NCBI GenBank assembly: GCA_964439625.1
Contig: CAYTPI010000005.1
Span: forward strand, 124,001 to 188,000
Direction of reading: 5' to 3'
Length of the DNA stretch: 64,000 nt
DNA from: CAYTPI01 sp964439625
GTDB taxonomy: Bacteria > Chloroflexota > Anaerolineae > Aggregatilineales > UBA3940
The notes under the pieces were generated by a model that searched no databases, had not been told where the DNA came from, and saw nothing but the letters and a program-made list of their open reading frames with translations. This document shows positions 1 to 9,444 of this stretch, piece by piece (the first letter of the stretch is position 1; each line of letters begins with the position of its first letter). A program made the translations under genes and the position numbers.

Positions 1-150
1 GCTATCCAGCAGGCGAAGGATGCTTTTCAAAAATCAGGCGGAACTGGCTTCATTCTAGGACCAGATGCAAACTTGCTTGTAACGACACCTGAGGGCAACC
101 TCAAAAAAATTCGTAAGCTAGTTGATAAATTAGAGCCAGTGACCGGTTAG
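1..150 (+). CDS. 3' end of a uroporphyrinogen decarboxylase-like protein (partial)
   Basis: An open frame enters from the left edge and gives 49 codons before TAG at 148-150. The residues GFILGPD followed by TPEGNLKKIRKLVDKL resemble the extreme C-terminus of URO-D superfamily proteins (uroporphyrinogen decarboxylase and corrinoid methyltransferases), where a GGFILGPG-type strand precedes a helix built on TPxxN. It is the only plus-strand gene at this end and converges with the next gene. The family call rests on this short tail only; the enzyme's substrate cannot be told. Confidence 0.5.
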   Translation, partial: AIQQAKDAFQKSGGTGFILGPDANLLVTTPEGNLKKIRKLVDKLEPVTG

Positions 151-161
151 CCATTGGCTCT
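132..161. terminator. Hairpin between two convergent genes
   Basis: AGAGCCA at 132-138 pairs with TGGCTCT at 155-161 around a 16-nt loop that itself contains GGTTAGCC. It overlaps the stop codon of the left-edge gene and lies just before the end of the minus-strand gene ending at 169. There is no clear T-tract on either side, so termination is only suggested by position. Confidence 0.3.
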
Positions 162-168
162 GTTCACG

Positions 169-3100
169 TTAGTCTTCTAGCAATGCGTTTAAGTCGTATC
201 GCAGAATAGTACCTTCAAGTGCATCTGTGATGTATAAGCTGTCTTCATCGACAGCAATACCTGAGATGATTCCATTTGTCTCAAAATCACCCAGGGCAAA
301 TAAATACTCACCTTGTGCACTAAAGACGACCACTCTTGATGCATCAGGGTCTGTCATATAGACACGTCCCTCGTCATCGACAGCTAAATATGGGCGCTGT
401 TCAGACTGTACATACCAAGCGTCTACCAGCCACTCACGGATGTAAGTGCCTTGTTGGTCGAACACTTGAATGCGCTGATTCCATGTGTCTGCTACGTAAA
501 GTAGGTCGTCTGGCCCGATTGCGACCCCGACTGGTTCATTCAGTTGACCATCGTCGCTGCCACTGGTACCTATCTGGTAGACGAAGCTCCCATCTTGCAG
601 GAAGCGCTGAATACGCTTGTTGCCCGTGTCAGCCACGAACACATCGCCGTCACCATCAATTACAATACCACGTGGCCCCCAAAAGCCAACTGGGTCATCA
701 GTTTGATCTGGTTTATTAACGCCCCAACCTTGAAGAGGGGTGCCATCTTGTTCAAAGACCGAGACGCGCCCGTTCCAAGTGTCTGCTACGTAGACCCGTC
801 CATCTGGGTTTACGGACACATCCCAAGGTTCGTTCAACACACCGATTTCCGGTGCAAACCCCTGTTGCCCGTAACGGTTAACAGGGTCGCCCTCTGGTGA
901 AAATACTATCACTTGGTGTAACACCGAGTCGGCAACGTAAATATTGCCGTCTAGGCCGATTGACAGTCCGCGTGGAGCCTGCAACAGTCCTGCTCCAAAT
1001 TCACTTACCGGCTCGACTTCCTTAAATATCTCCGCGTAAGGGTCACCAATGTCGGCTAGTTCGCTGGCAGCAACTCCATACTCCCATACTTGTGCGTAAA
1101 TGTCCTTACGGATGTAGAAACGCATGCGGTCAGCAACGGGCCACTCGTTGAGTTCGTAACTGGGCACAGCGCCACCCCGATAGTCTGCTACGGCCTGTGC
1201 GTAGCGATCATAGTCACGTCGCAGCCAAATGTCCCACAGGCCGCGTTGTAGTTCCCGATCCGTGACAATATTTGACAGATCTTCCCCAATCACGACTTGA
1301 GGGAAATCCGCTTCACCCATTTCGATGCGCGCACCCAAGCGCTGATTCTTGTAGTCTTCGATTGGCCACCACATCCGAATATATTCAAACCGATAATAAC
1401 GGTTGCCTAGTACACGCTCGACATCGGTCCAGTTGTCCGGGCCGGCAACAACGACTGCCGCATCCCCAATCGCCGATCGGTTTGGATCTTCACCAAAGTA
1501 GACGGCGTTATTGTAATCTCTGAAATACCATGACATCGGCCAAGATACGCGGTTGTCATAGCCAATCTTTAGATCGTAACCATCAGTCGTCTTGAGTGAG
1601 AGTTCCTCGATTTGGTCTAACATTTCCTTCACCGAACCAGATGAATGTGCGTAGACAAGGTGCTCTGTTGCCAGGTCATAATTGATGTACGACGCTTGCC
1701 ACGCTACTCTAGCAGTCATAAAGGCCAATACGCCGACAAATGTCAAAGAGCTCAAGCGTAAGACGGTGGCTAGGCTACTTTGAATAATAATATAAGTCAC
1801 GCCAGCAACTGCCCCAGCTAAGACTAAGATCGCCGCGATCCATGCACTCGTATGCCCCAAAGCCTCTGTCGTGCGTGCAGCAAATATAGCTGCTTGATAC
1901 TGCTCTGGAATGAACGAGTTGCAAGCCGGGAACAGTGGCACCTGGTTGCACAAGGGGCCAAAAACCCGGAGTAACGCTACTAAAAGCACTGGGATAACCA
2001 GCAGCGTTAGCCACCCTTTCCGGTGCCATACTTGCTGCCAATCAATACGTGTGAGTAAGCGTCCTACGGCCCACCCGCCGAGGATACAAAACGGCACCGT
2101 TAGATGGGTTGTGAGCCATGGCATCTTTTCGCCTGAAATACTGTAAGCGGCAACATTCATAACTGCCCAGTAGCCGGTAAACAAAAGCACAGGTGCTGTT
2201 AACGGGGCATCTAAATCAATGAATTTCTGCTTTGGAGCTGTTACCTCATCATCCTCATTACCTGAGGTAGACATTTTGTTAGCCTTAAACAGAGAGCCTA
2301 AGCTAATTATCCCCGCTGCCAGTGTTAATAGGGCGGGAAGATACTCGTAAATGGGTACTTGAATTAAGATGTAGTAATACCATGGTTGCCCACCCCGTTG
2401 GACACCATGCTGGTCGAGCCAGTAAGCTAGAGACCCAAGGACGCCTGTACCAATGCCGGGTCCGTTGGAGAACATTGTTGTGAAAAAGAAGATTGTGATT
2501 ACCCAGTAGATTGCAAGAATGGGTACCGCGCGGCTCATTATGATCGCTTGTATCCAATCCCACCCATCAAGCGGGTACACTGGGTCACCGTTTTCGTTGA
2601 TGTCGTAAGCAGCAAGGGCTTCGTCACTCATAACCCCTTTTTGGATCACGCGACGTTGTGGTTTGCGCATACCCCAAACGATGCCGACGACAACACTCAC
2701 TAACACAAATGGCAGCGTATACTGAATACTGCGAGCAACCTGCACCGGGTCGTCGCTAAGTGGCACCCAATCGATAAATGAGACGATTGAGAGTAGGGGA
2801 GCAAGCGAGGGCAGCACGAGCATACCCATCACGATCATCAGATCGAGCTCGGGGAAGCTTCGTAAGTTTTTCCACTGACCAATAATGACCGACAAGCTTA
2901 ACAGCACCACAGAGATGCTTGCTAGCCCGACCATTACATAACGAATAAAAACACCCCAAGTAAAACTGTCAATGCCATCTATTGCCACACTTTGAAGTAG
3001 AAACTGCTGTAAGCCGCTGAGCGGTAGCCCTGTTGCTTGTGCTTCTGCAGCACTTGCATTTAATATGAATGCTAGAACTGTCAAGCCGAGCGTAAACAAC

Positions 3101-3822
3101 ACAGACATCAGACTTATGCCATAAAAGGTGAGCCCTCCAATTGATTGCCACCGGACGTCAAACAGACGCTTTAGGAAGAAGATAGTTAAGAATGATCCGA
3201 AGATCGCAATATAGATAAACGAAACCTCTTTGGAGGCAAACATCACAGCTTGTGCCCCTGCTATCCAGAGTAGGGCAGGCAGTTTGCGTAATTCCATGTA
3301 GCGCCAAATGGAGATGGCGATCACAACGGCAGCAATAATCGACGGAATATCGTGCCTGATGTAGCGAGAATAATAGAGAATCATTGGGGATATCAGCAGC
3401 AGGATGGATGTCGCTATTGTCCCATATTTGCCGAGCCACTTGCGCATGAACCAAGGTGTCATTACAAGCAGAACACCTAATAGTGCTGGGTAAATGCGCG
3501 CTGTGAAGTCATTATCGCCAAAGAGCAGGTAGAAGAATGCTGTTGCGTGGAACAATAGTGGGCCGTGCATTAGCGGCGTATGTGCAAATCCTGACCCTTG
3601 GTACAAATCCCATGAGAAGCGCGTATGCAAGCTCTCATCATGGCTCATGACACGCGCCCCAAGGTCCCAGAAGCGAGTCAAGATTGCAAGCGTAAGAATG
3701 ACCACATAAGCAATTTTCTCACCATCTAAATAGATGAGCTTTGTGAACTGCTGCTCTATGGTATTAAAAGCCTGCTCCGGTTGTCTTGGTGCGGGTGGCG
3801 TCAGATCGTCGCGAACGCTCAT
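169..3822 (-). CDS. TIGR03663-like GT-C membrane glycosyltransferase fused to a C-terminal NHL six-blade propeller
   Basis: 1217 residues. Residues about 35-720 are polytopic membrane segments of the Agl23-like TIGR03663 family. An acidic HDE motif at 61-63 in the first extracytoplasmic loop matches the position of the catalytic/metal acidic residues of GT-C (PMT/ArnT-like) enzymes. A soluble stretch follows, then from about 930 to the end six repeats of the form (A/T)D-x-x-x-x-R(I/V)-x-x-(F/Y), for example ADTGNKRIQRF and ADTWNQRIQVF, which are NHL repeats forming a beta-propeller outside the membrane. Likely role: transfer of lipid-linked sugars to a surface acceptor, with the propeller as binding or scaffold domain (inference). 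It starts 18 bp after the anti-sigma factor gene, so it is probably cotranscribed with the ECF sigma pair. Donor and acceptor are unknown. Confidence 0.8.
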   Translation of the reverse strand: MSVRDDLTPPAPRQPEQAFNTIEQQFTKLIYLDGEKIAYVVILTLAILTRFWDLGARVMSHDESLHTRFSWDLYQGSGFAHTPLMHGPLLFHATAFFYLLFGDNDFTARIYPALLGVLLVMTPWFMRKWLGKYGTIATSILLLISPMILYYSRYIRHDIPSIIAAVVIAISIWRYMELRKLPALLWIAGAQAVMFASKEVSFIYIAIFGSFLTIFFLKRLFDVRWQSIGGLTFYGISLMSVLFTLGLTVLAFILNASAAEAQATGLPLSGLQQFLLQSVAIDGIDSFTWGVFIRYVMVGLASISVVLLSLSVIIGQWKNLRSFPELDLMIVMGMLVLPSLAPLLSIVSFIDWVPLSDDPVQVARSIQYTLPFVLVSVVVGIVWGMRKPQRRVIQKGVMSDEALAAYDINENGDPVYPLDGWDWIQAIIMSRAVPILAIYWVITIFFFTTMFSNGPGIGTGVLGSLAYWLDQHGVQRGGQPWYYYILIQVPIYEYLPALLTLAAGIISLGSLFKANKMSTSGNEDDEVTAPKQKFIDLDAPLTAPVLLFTGYWAVMNVAAYSISGEKMPWLTTHLTVPFCILGGWAVGRLLTRIDWQQVWHRKGWLTLLVIPVLLVALLRVFGPLCNQVPLFPACNSFIPEQYQAAIFAARTTEALGHTSAWIAAILVLAGAVAGVTYIIIQSSLATVLRLSSLTFVGVLAFMTARVAWQASYINYDLATEHLVYAHSSGSVKEMLDQIEELSLKTTDGYDLKIGYDNRVSWPMSWYFRDYNNAVYFGEDPNRSAIGDAAVVVAGPDNWTDVERVLGNRYYRFEYIRMWWPIEDYKNQRLGARIEMGEADFPQVVIGEDLSNIVTDRELQRGLWDIWLRRDYDRYAQAVADYRGGAVPSYELNEWPVADRMRFYIRKDIYAQVWEYGVAASELADIGDPYAEIFKEVEPVSEFGAGLLQAPRGLSIGLDGNIYVADSVLHQVIVFSPEGDPVNRYGQQGFAPEIGVLNEPWDVSVNPDGRVYVADTWNGRVSVFEQDGTPLQGWGVNKPDQTDDPVGFWGPRGIVIDGDGDVFVADTGNKRIQRFLQDGSFVYQIGTSGSDDGQLNEPVGVAIGPDDLLYVADTWNQRIQVFDQQGTYIREWLVDAWYVQSEQRPYLAVDDEGRVYMTDPDASRVVVFSAQGEYLFALGDFETNGIISGIAVDEDSLYITDALEGTILRYDLNALLED

Positions 3823-3840
3823 AGACCGTGGATATCCTTG

Positions 3841-4431
3841 CTAGGGAACTTTATTAATGACGTTAACTGCTGCCCTGGTTGGTTCTGGTGTTGCCGCTGC
3901 TGGCTTTGCCACAGGTGTTTCGATGATGATGGTTCCGCGTAAGCTAACCTCTTGAGTCTCATCGGCCGTTATTCTACTTCGAATGCCGTCGATAACCACA
4001 CTTGCGTCTATCGGAGCCTTTGGCGTCATAATTTCCATATCAGCCTGCGCATCGACTACGGTTGCCCGTTGTTGTAATGCACTCTCAAACGGGAGGGTAA
4101 TGCCATTGTAGACAAAGCAAGGAACGCCTGCGAGCATCAAGAAGCCAAGGAACCCAATCACAACTCTCGGAATGAGATGCTGTATAATGTGACGATCTGG
4201 TGCCCGGCGGCGCCGCTCATCAATCCCCGCCCATAAATCGACGGAGCCCCGGCTAAGTACGGGCGCGAACTCCAGCGAGAAGCGAATATCCTGCTGTAAA
4301 TTTTCATACGTCTCGTAGGATGTTCGGCAGCGCGCACATTCAGCCAGATGCTGCTTGACGTAAGCAGTTCTGTCTGGTGGAAGCTGCTGGTTTATGAAAC
4401 CGGGGAGTAGATGATCAATGTGTCGAGTCAT
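3841..4431 (-). CDS. Anti-sigma factor with N-terminal zinc-finger (ZAS/zf-HC2) domain
   Basis: 196 residues. The N-terminus carries the H-x3-C-x2-C zinc motif (HLAECARC at about 27-34) typical of zinc anti-sigma factors that clamp ECF sigma factors. One transmembrane helix follows near residues 88-110 (VIGFLGFLMLAGVPCF). The remaining 85 residues would be outside the membrane and end in a Pro/Ala/Thr-rich tail with no domain I recognise. The start overlaps the sigma-factor stop by 4 bp (ATGA), as expected for a cognate sigma/anti-sigma pair. The next gene is the NHL-fused glycosyltransferase, which suggests that this pair senses or regulates surface glycan assembly (inference). Confidence 0.85.
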   Translation of the reverse strand: MTRHIDHLLPGFINQQLPPDRTAYVKQHLAECARCRTSYETYENLQQDIRFSLEFAPVLSRGSVDLWAGIDERRRRAPDRHIIQHLIPRVVIGFLGFLMLAGVPCFVYNGITLPFESALQQRATVVDAQADMEIMTPKAPIDASVVIDGIRSRITADETQEVSLRGTIIIETPVAKPAAATPEPTRAAVNVINKVP

Positions 4432-5012
4432 AACCTGTTGAAGGACAACATGCTAGCGAGCGCTTCTTGTTGGTTGCTTAGGATATCTTTTAGTGCTTTG
4501 TGCGCTAGTCGCACACGTGACTCAGCGGTTTTTTGGGGGCATCCAAGGACTTTCGCCATCTCACGGTAGGTCAGTCCGTCAAAATAGCGCAAAACGACCG
4601 CTTCACGAAGCTTGGGAGACAAATTCCGTAGCCCGTCAATGATGATGTCACGTCCGGCGGAGCGCGCTGCATACCCCTCCGGTGATGTCCCTTTTGCCGG
4701 AAGCAGGTCAGCAAATTCCGTTAAGTTAATTGTGGGCAGCATCTTACGACGGCGTTTATTTCGACAGCGGCTCATGGTGATTGTATACATCCACGTTTTG
4801 AACGCGCTTTTACTGGAGTCGTATCGCTCTATGGTGCGAAAGGCATATGAGAAGCTGTCCTGTACAACTTCTTCCGCATCTTCCCTATGTAGCAGCACAC
4901 CATATGCCAAACGATAAATCTGACCAACTAAGCCTTGATACAACTCTGCGAAGGCTTCTTGATCGCCCTCGATAGCTGCTTGTATAAGCACTTCAATTTG
5001 TTCTTGTTCCAT
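4428..5012 (-). CDS. ECF-type RNA polymerase sigma factor
   Basis: 194 residues from the ATG at 5012 (MEQEQIEV); an upstream in-frame ATG at 5060 would add 16 residues with no sigma homology. Region 2 is seen around AFAELYQGL to AFKTWMYTI, with the core-binding DAEEVVQDSF stretch. Region 4 has LRYFDGLTYREMAKVLGCPQ followed by the recognition helix with ESRVRLAHKAL. Regions 1 and 3 are absent, as in ECF sigma factors. An AAAGGTG stretch lies about 13 nt before the chosen ATG, a rather long spacing for a ribosome site. It is followed with a 4-bp overlap by a zinc anti-sigma gene. Its regulon is unknown; the surface-glycan genes on both sides are the obvious candidates. Confidence 0.9.
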   Translation of the reverse strand: MEQEQIEVLIQAAIEGDQEAFAELYQGLVGQIYRLAYGVLLHREDAEEVVQDSFSYAFRTIERYDSSKSAFKTWMYTITMSRCRNKRRRKMLPTINLTEFADLLPAKGTSPEGYAARSAGRDIIIDGLRNLSPKLREAVVLRYFDGLTYREMAKVLGCPQKTAESRVRLAHKALKDILSNQQEALASMLSFNRL

Positions 5013-5134
5013 GCTTTTTAGTATACACCTTTGCCAATATAAGGTCTCACACTTCAACATGTGATTGACAAGAGCCTATTGTCTGGTCGTGGTGATGTCT
5101 AATTTTTTTACAAAAGAATTATGTTAGATGCTGC

Positions 5135-6955
5135 TTACCGAGCCGGGCCAACCGCAGCATCAAGCTGATAACTCTCCTCGGCAATCCATAGGATAACGGT
5201 GGTCTCGCGGCTCTCGGTTGGCGCTATGCGGTACACCCACCATTGCAAGAACTCGCTAATAGAGGCTTCTCTTGGTACCCAAGAACGCGTGATCACGAAT
5301 TCTTGCCCGAGGTAAGCAGCGCCTAGGGCAGGATCAGCAGCGGCTGACGTAATAACTGCTGGGGTTGCGACGCCTGGGTTGACCGTCTCAACGAACGTCG
5401 TGTTTGGAAAGGGTAGCAAAGCCCATGCAAGCGCTGAGTCTGGCGAGCTCTGGACGGTCAATGGAATGTCTACCGAGTTGCCTACAGTTGCTTTACTAAT
5501 GTCCTCAAGGGTTTCTACCATAATCGCCATACTAGGCTGAGGCGGATGTGGACGGAGGACTTCTGCTGGATTCGTTGTGCTCGTAAAAGCTAAATTGCCT
5601 GACAACCCAATAGCAACTATGGCCAAAATAGCGAATGTCCCACCACAAGTGCTAAAAAGGGCCGTCTCTAGTGAAAACCACCCTGCACTAAAGAAGAGAG
5701 TCATCACCAGCAGCAGCAGGATAATAAGGTCAATAAACAAGAAAGGGAAATACGTTAACTCAACATCGCTACCGAAAATACCGGACAAGTCTAATGTCAT
5801 TGGGTTTGGCGTTCTGAGATGAGCTAATAGAAAGAGTAGCATAATACCAAAGACCGCCACAATACCTAGCATATGTGCCCAGCTAACCCACGCTGGCCCA
5901 CGTCGCTCCAGGTTGAGTATATAGGTACATGCAACGCCAGTTAGCAACGCCATGGGGATAATAGCAATCATTGCGTGCTCAGGCCGCGCACCCTGATACA
6001 AAACCAACACCAATAGGGCCGCAATCCCCCAGCCAGTTAATATACGGTCTCTCAGATCAGTTGAGCGTACAAGAATAAACTGCCCCACAACGCCGAATAC
6101 AAACAGCAGCATCTCATAGGTTACAAACGTCAGCCCAGCGTTTGTCAAATCCCGGCCAGCTCGAAATACACCCTCAAAGAAAATCGTAATTAAACCACTT
6201 AAAGAGCGTAATCCGTCTGGTGTGATGAAAAACGCACTTCCCAGCAGCCCTAGTGTCAGCAAAAGTGCAGTGCTAAATGTAGCAAAAGGGAACCCTGCAA
6301 GACCGTCGTTGATTGCCTGCTGATCGAGTGAGCCTGTATCGTCTGTCACTACAGCGAAAGCAACAGCTAGGAGCATCGTAATGAGCACAGCAAGCGACAT
6401 GTAATCACTCAAAAGCATGATCGCTGTAGCTGCACCAGCAATAGCTGCCCATAGCTTTGTTCGCTCTTTAGTGTATTGTCCAATTGCGTAGATACTGATA
6501 ATCGTTGCCAACATCATTAGGCCGACACCAGTAAGTTGGCGGCTAGAAGCGACAGCCCCCGGTGAGATTGTAAGAGCGAAGACTGTAAAAAACGTGGCTA
6601 ACCGTCCGAGGTATGGTTTCAGGATTAATGGAGAAAATACCAGCAGCGTACCTATCAACATTGGGAAAAACCGTGCGGTTGCACTTGACGTTTCGCCCAA
6701 GCCCAGTGATATTATAGTGCCAAAGAGAATGATCGGGCTGCGGATGGTACCCAGCTCACCTACCGTTGGGTTCAGGACGCGCAACGCAGCAAATGCCTGT
6801 TCTGCCTCAACATCGGAGAGCATTGGGTCGCCTAACTGAATCCAGCGCAAGCCTAATGCGGCGACAAAGAGTAGGATATATGCTATCCCTTCAACGCTAA
6901 TAGCGATGCTGGCCTGTCCAGCTCTTTGTTGTGCGTTGAGTTCACCAATGGTCAT
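5135..6955 (-). CDS. GT-C superfamily polytopic membrane protein (glycosyltransferase-39-like)
   Basis: 606 residues with about a dozen membrane helices. The first loop after helix 1 carries acidic residues D48 and E50 (LSDVEAEQAF), the place where PMT/ArnT-like GT-C enzymes hold their catalytic acid. The C-terminal 110 residues are soluble and contain no motif I recognise. It overlaps the preceding DUF2298 gene by 4 bp (ATGA) and is the last gene of the run that starts at the 1756-residue fusion. The catalytic motif is weaker than in the neighbours, and a non-catalytic role in the same complex is possible. Confidence 0.65.
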   Translation of the reverse strand: MTIGELNAQQRAGQASIAISVEGIAYILLFVAALGLRWIQLGDPMLSDVEAEQAFAALRVLNPTVGELGTIRSPIILFGTIISLGLGETSSATARFFPMLIGTLLVFSPLILKPYLGRLATFFTVFALTISPGAVASSRQLTGVGLMMLATIISIYAIGQYTKERTKLWAAIAGAATAIMLLSDYMSLAVLITMLLAVAFAVVTDDTGSLDQQAINDGLAGFPFATFSTALLLTLGLLGSAFFITPDGLRSLSGLITIFFEGVFRAGRDLTNAGLTFVTYEMLLFVFGVVGQFILVRSTDLRDRILTGWGIAALLVLVLYQGARPEHAMIAIIPMALLTGVACTYILNLERRGPAWVSWAHMLGIVAVFGIMLLFLLAHLRTPNPMTLDLSGIFGSDVELTYFPFLFIDLIILLLLVMTLFFSAGWFSLETALFSTCGGTFAILAIVAIGLSGNLAFTSTTNPAEVLRPHPPQPSMAIMVETLEDISKATVGNSVDIPLTVQSSPDSALAWALLPFPNTTFVETVNPGVATPAVITSAAADPALGAAYLGQEFVITRSWVPREASISEFLQWWVYRIAPTESRETTVILWIAEESYQLDAAVGPAR

Positions 6956-9444
6956 TCTTGAACGACCATTTCTGTTATAACACGCGTGTTTGTTTGATAG
7001 ATGATGAAGCCCTCATTTTGGAAGACAGGCTTATAAAATTGCTCGAACTTTTGCAATCCACCCAGTGTTGAAACGTCTGTTCTGCGTTCCCTTGGGCCAA
7101 CAATGATGTAGCGAACGTCATACTGGTCAAGCAGTACTTGTGCTTGCTCCATGCTGGTTGTTGAATAAATCTCTTTAACATCGTCAGTCCGGCCTCCAGC
7201 CGCCTCGTCATACGTGTCACCACGCCATTGCCGCTGATGATTGTCCCACCCGATAATCGTCTGGAGCCCGGTTGCAGAGGCAATCCGACCAAAGTCACTA
7301 TAGGCACCACCGACTGCCTCAACGATGACATCGTCCGGCTGGGCATTGTCCCGTAACCAAGCGATGACCTCCAGTTCTGCTGGGCTGGACTGTTCCATGT
7401 AAGCTAACCCATTAAGGGTCGGCGGCCCCGCGAAATTCGCTGTTCTATTCGGAATGCCCCAAGCAGGGTAAAGCAGACCAGCGCCAACCAATAGTAGCGC
7501 CAGGCCAAGGCTAGCGACACCAATGGCAGACTTTCGGTGTGCAATTAATAGGTGCACAGCATAAGCCGTACCCGCAGCAAATAACAGCCACGCGGCGTAA
7601 TAGAACTTAAAGATTGTATTGATACGTTGCCCAAAGTTATCTCGTAGATAGACAAACTCTGGCCCTAGCGTCAGAAGCGTGCCCGTGCCAATCAACAGTA
7701 GGACAAACAGCGTTGGCTTACCAAGATTATGAGGGAGTTGCTTGCTCTCCGCTTCCGTTTGCCGACTGAATATTAACGCAATGATACTCCCCAGCAGTAA
7801 AGTTAGAACCAGAGGCGTTACTGGGTTGGCTAAGCGATGGCGGAATGTGATCCGTAAGGCATTCATAGTAGCCTCTTGGGCTGCGTTATTCGTGAGTGCG
7901 TCAGGCAGGCCAGTTGCTTGAAATACATAGCTACGTAAACCAATGTCTGTGTTGATGAGCACCAACCCAAACCCAACGGCGACAACGATCAAGCTTAGTA
8001 AGAGTGAGCTACTCACTGCCGCCCCGAAGGTTATATTTGGCCTGACCTGTTTGTCTGCCAACAATGTGATGATGAACAACAGGATTAATGGAAGAAAGAC
8101 GCCATACATCACGAAAAACTGTTGAAAGGGTGTTGCAATCAATAAGTTCGGCAGAACACCACCAGCTTGAGAACTGAAGCTGATGTACCAAGGCAGATAG
8201 AGAAGTACACCAATCGCTAGAATTCCCATAGTCTGTAAGATGGGGTGTCGAAATTGTTCAATCGTGGCATTTGGTTGATCAACGCGTAATCTAATCACCA
8301 AGGCACCACCGAGTACAAAGCCATAAATTGGAAAATCCCACGCATTAAAAAACGCCAGCGAGCCAAAGACTACCGCATACAGGCCAATTTGCTTGGCATG
8401 CAGGGCGTTTTTTTGTCTGAGCGCGTTAAATGCTAAGATGATTGCCACCATGATGAACGGCAAAATCAAGACATGTGGGTGCATGTCCCCTAGGATGAAG
8501 CTAAACATTGGGAACTCGTCGATTGGTTGGATGCCGACTGCTTCACCGTTCGGCATTCGCTCTCGGATGACGCGGGATGCGCGCCACCACCACCAACCTG
8601 GACGCACTTCAGGTGGCGGCCAGTCTGCATTTATTGGGCGGCTATCAACCTCAGCGATGTCTAGCCAGCGCCAAAATGAGTCGGGTAACCAGGCCCGAGA
8701 GTAAATAACGTCCACGAACCCCATCAGGTTGCCAACCAACACAGTGAAAATAGGAGCAATGATCGCTGTTAGGGCAGCAACTGCACGAGCATCTCGGCCT
8801 TTGTCGCTCCAATATGCCGTAACCAAGTTGTATATTAATCCGTAGCTTCCAGCGGCAGTGAGGCCAAATAACAAAGCAATGCCAAGGTTAAACCCGACTT
8901 CAGTCGGCACATCACTGACGATTGTTAGCATTGAAATAATTACATAACCGAAGTAGTAGTAGCTAATTGAGTAACCACTTAGCCATGGGTCTTGTGGTGG
9001 AAAGGTTTCGCTGGCTCGCACACCACTAAGAAAAGCGAGTTCCATTGGCTTTTCAGTATATTGAATTTCTGGGCTGTGGGCGCGCACTAGTGCCCATCCA
9101 GCAAAGGTCAACAAGAAGATAACCTCAGTGCCGAGAATAATTTGCCAGTTGTCGCGACCCCACTGATAGATACCGATGCGCTCCGCTTTAGTTGAATGGT
9201 CGGAAGCCAGCCACCAGCCAATCCCCGCCACAACGACCCCTGCGATGATGATCCCGCCAAGGGTGTTGGATAACAACTGAAAGGTGGCAGATATCCACAA
9301 AACATAGCCGACGAGCAGCAGCCCAAGGGCTTTGCTGAGAGCATAACCGCGATCAGGTAGGCCGGGCAGCAGTCGATAGGCAATTGGAAAGCCAACCAAT
9401 CCGAAGAGCAGCACCAACAGATACCAGCTAATAAATGATGTCAT
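6952..9444 (-). CDS. DUF2298 (Chlor_Arch_YYY) membrane protein
   Basis: 830 residues, polytopic. Family landmarks are clear: EKPMELAF at 131-138, the eponymous triple tyrosine YYYFGY at 162-167, EFPMFSF with GDMHPH at about 310-324, then FKFYYAAW and IIGWDNHQRQ in the C-terminal part. These recur in the C-terminal half of the next-upstream 1756-residue protein (EKPMDF, YYYFGF, ADLHAH, GWNWHQRQ), so the two genes are paralogous there. The D-x-H-x-H cluster could bind a metal. The family is named for Chloroflexi and archaea and sits in the GT-C fold group, but its reaction is not established to my knowledge. ATGA overlaps at both ends argue for cotranslation with its neighbours. Confidence 0.8.
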   Translation of the reverse strand: MTSFISWYLLVLLFGLVGFPIAYRLLPGLPDRGYALSKALGLLLVGYVLWISATFQLLSNTLGGIIIAGVVVAGIGWWLASDHSTKAERIGIYQWGRDNWQIILGTEVIFLLTFAGWALVRAHSPEIQYTEKPMELAFLSGVRASETFPPQDPWLSGYSISYYYFGYVIISMLTIVSDVPTEVGFNLGIALLFGLTAAGSYGLIYNLVTAYWSDKGRDARAVAALTAIIAPIFTVLVGNLMGFVDVIYSRAWLPDSFWRWLDIAEVDSRPINADWPPPEVRPGWWWWRASRVIRERMPNGEAVGIQPIDEFPMFSFILGDMHPHVLILPFIMVAIILAFNALRQKNALHAKQIGLYAVVFGSLAFFNAWDFPIYGFVLGGALVIRLRVDQPNATIEQFRHPILQTMGILAIGVLLYLPWYISFSSQAGGVLPNLLIATPFQQFFVMYGVFLPLILLFIITLLADKQVRPNITFGAAVSSSLLLSLIVVAVGFGLVLINTDIGLRSYVFQATGLPDALTNNAAQEATMNALRITFRHRLANPVTPLVLTLLLGSIIALIFSRQTEAESKQLPHNLGKPTLFVLLLIGTGTLLTLGPEFVYLRDNFGQRINTIFKFYYAAWLLFAAGTAYAVHLLIAHRKSAIGVASLGLALLLVGAGLLYPAWGIPNRTANFAGPPTLNGLAYMEQSSPAELEVIAWLRDNAQPDDVIVEAVGGAYSDFGRIASATGLQTIIGWDNHQRQWRGDTYDEAAGGRTDDVKEIYSTTSMEQAQVLLDQYDVRYIIVGPRERRTDVSTLGGLQKFEQFYKPVFQNEGFIIYQTNTRVITEMVVQE

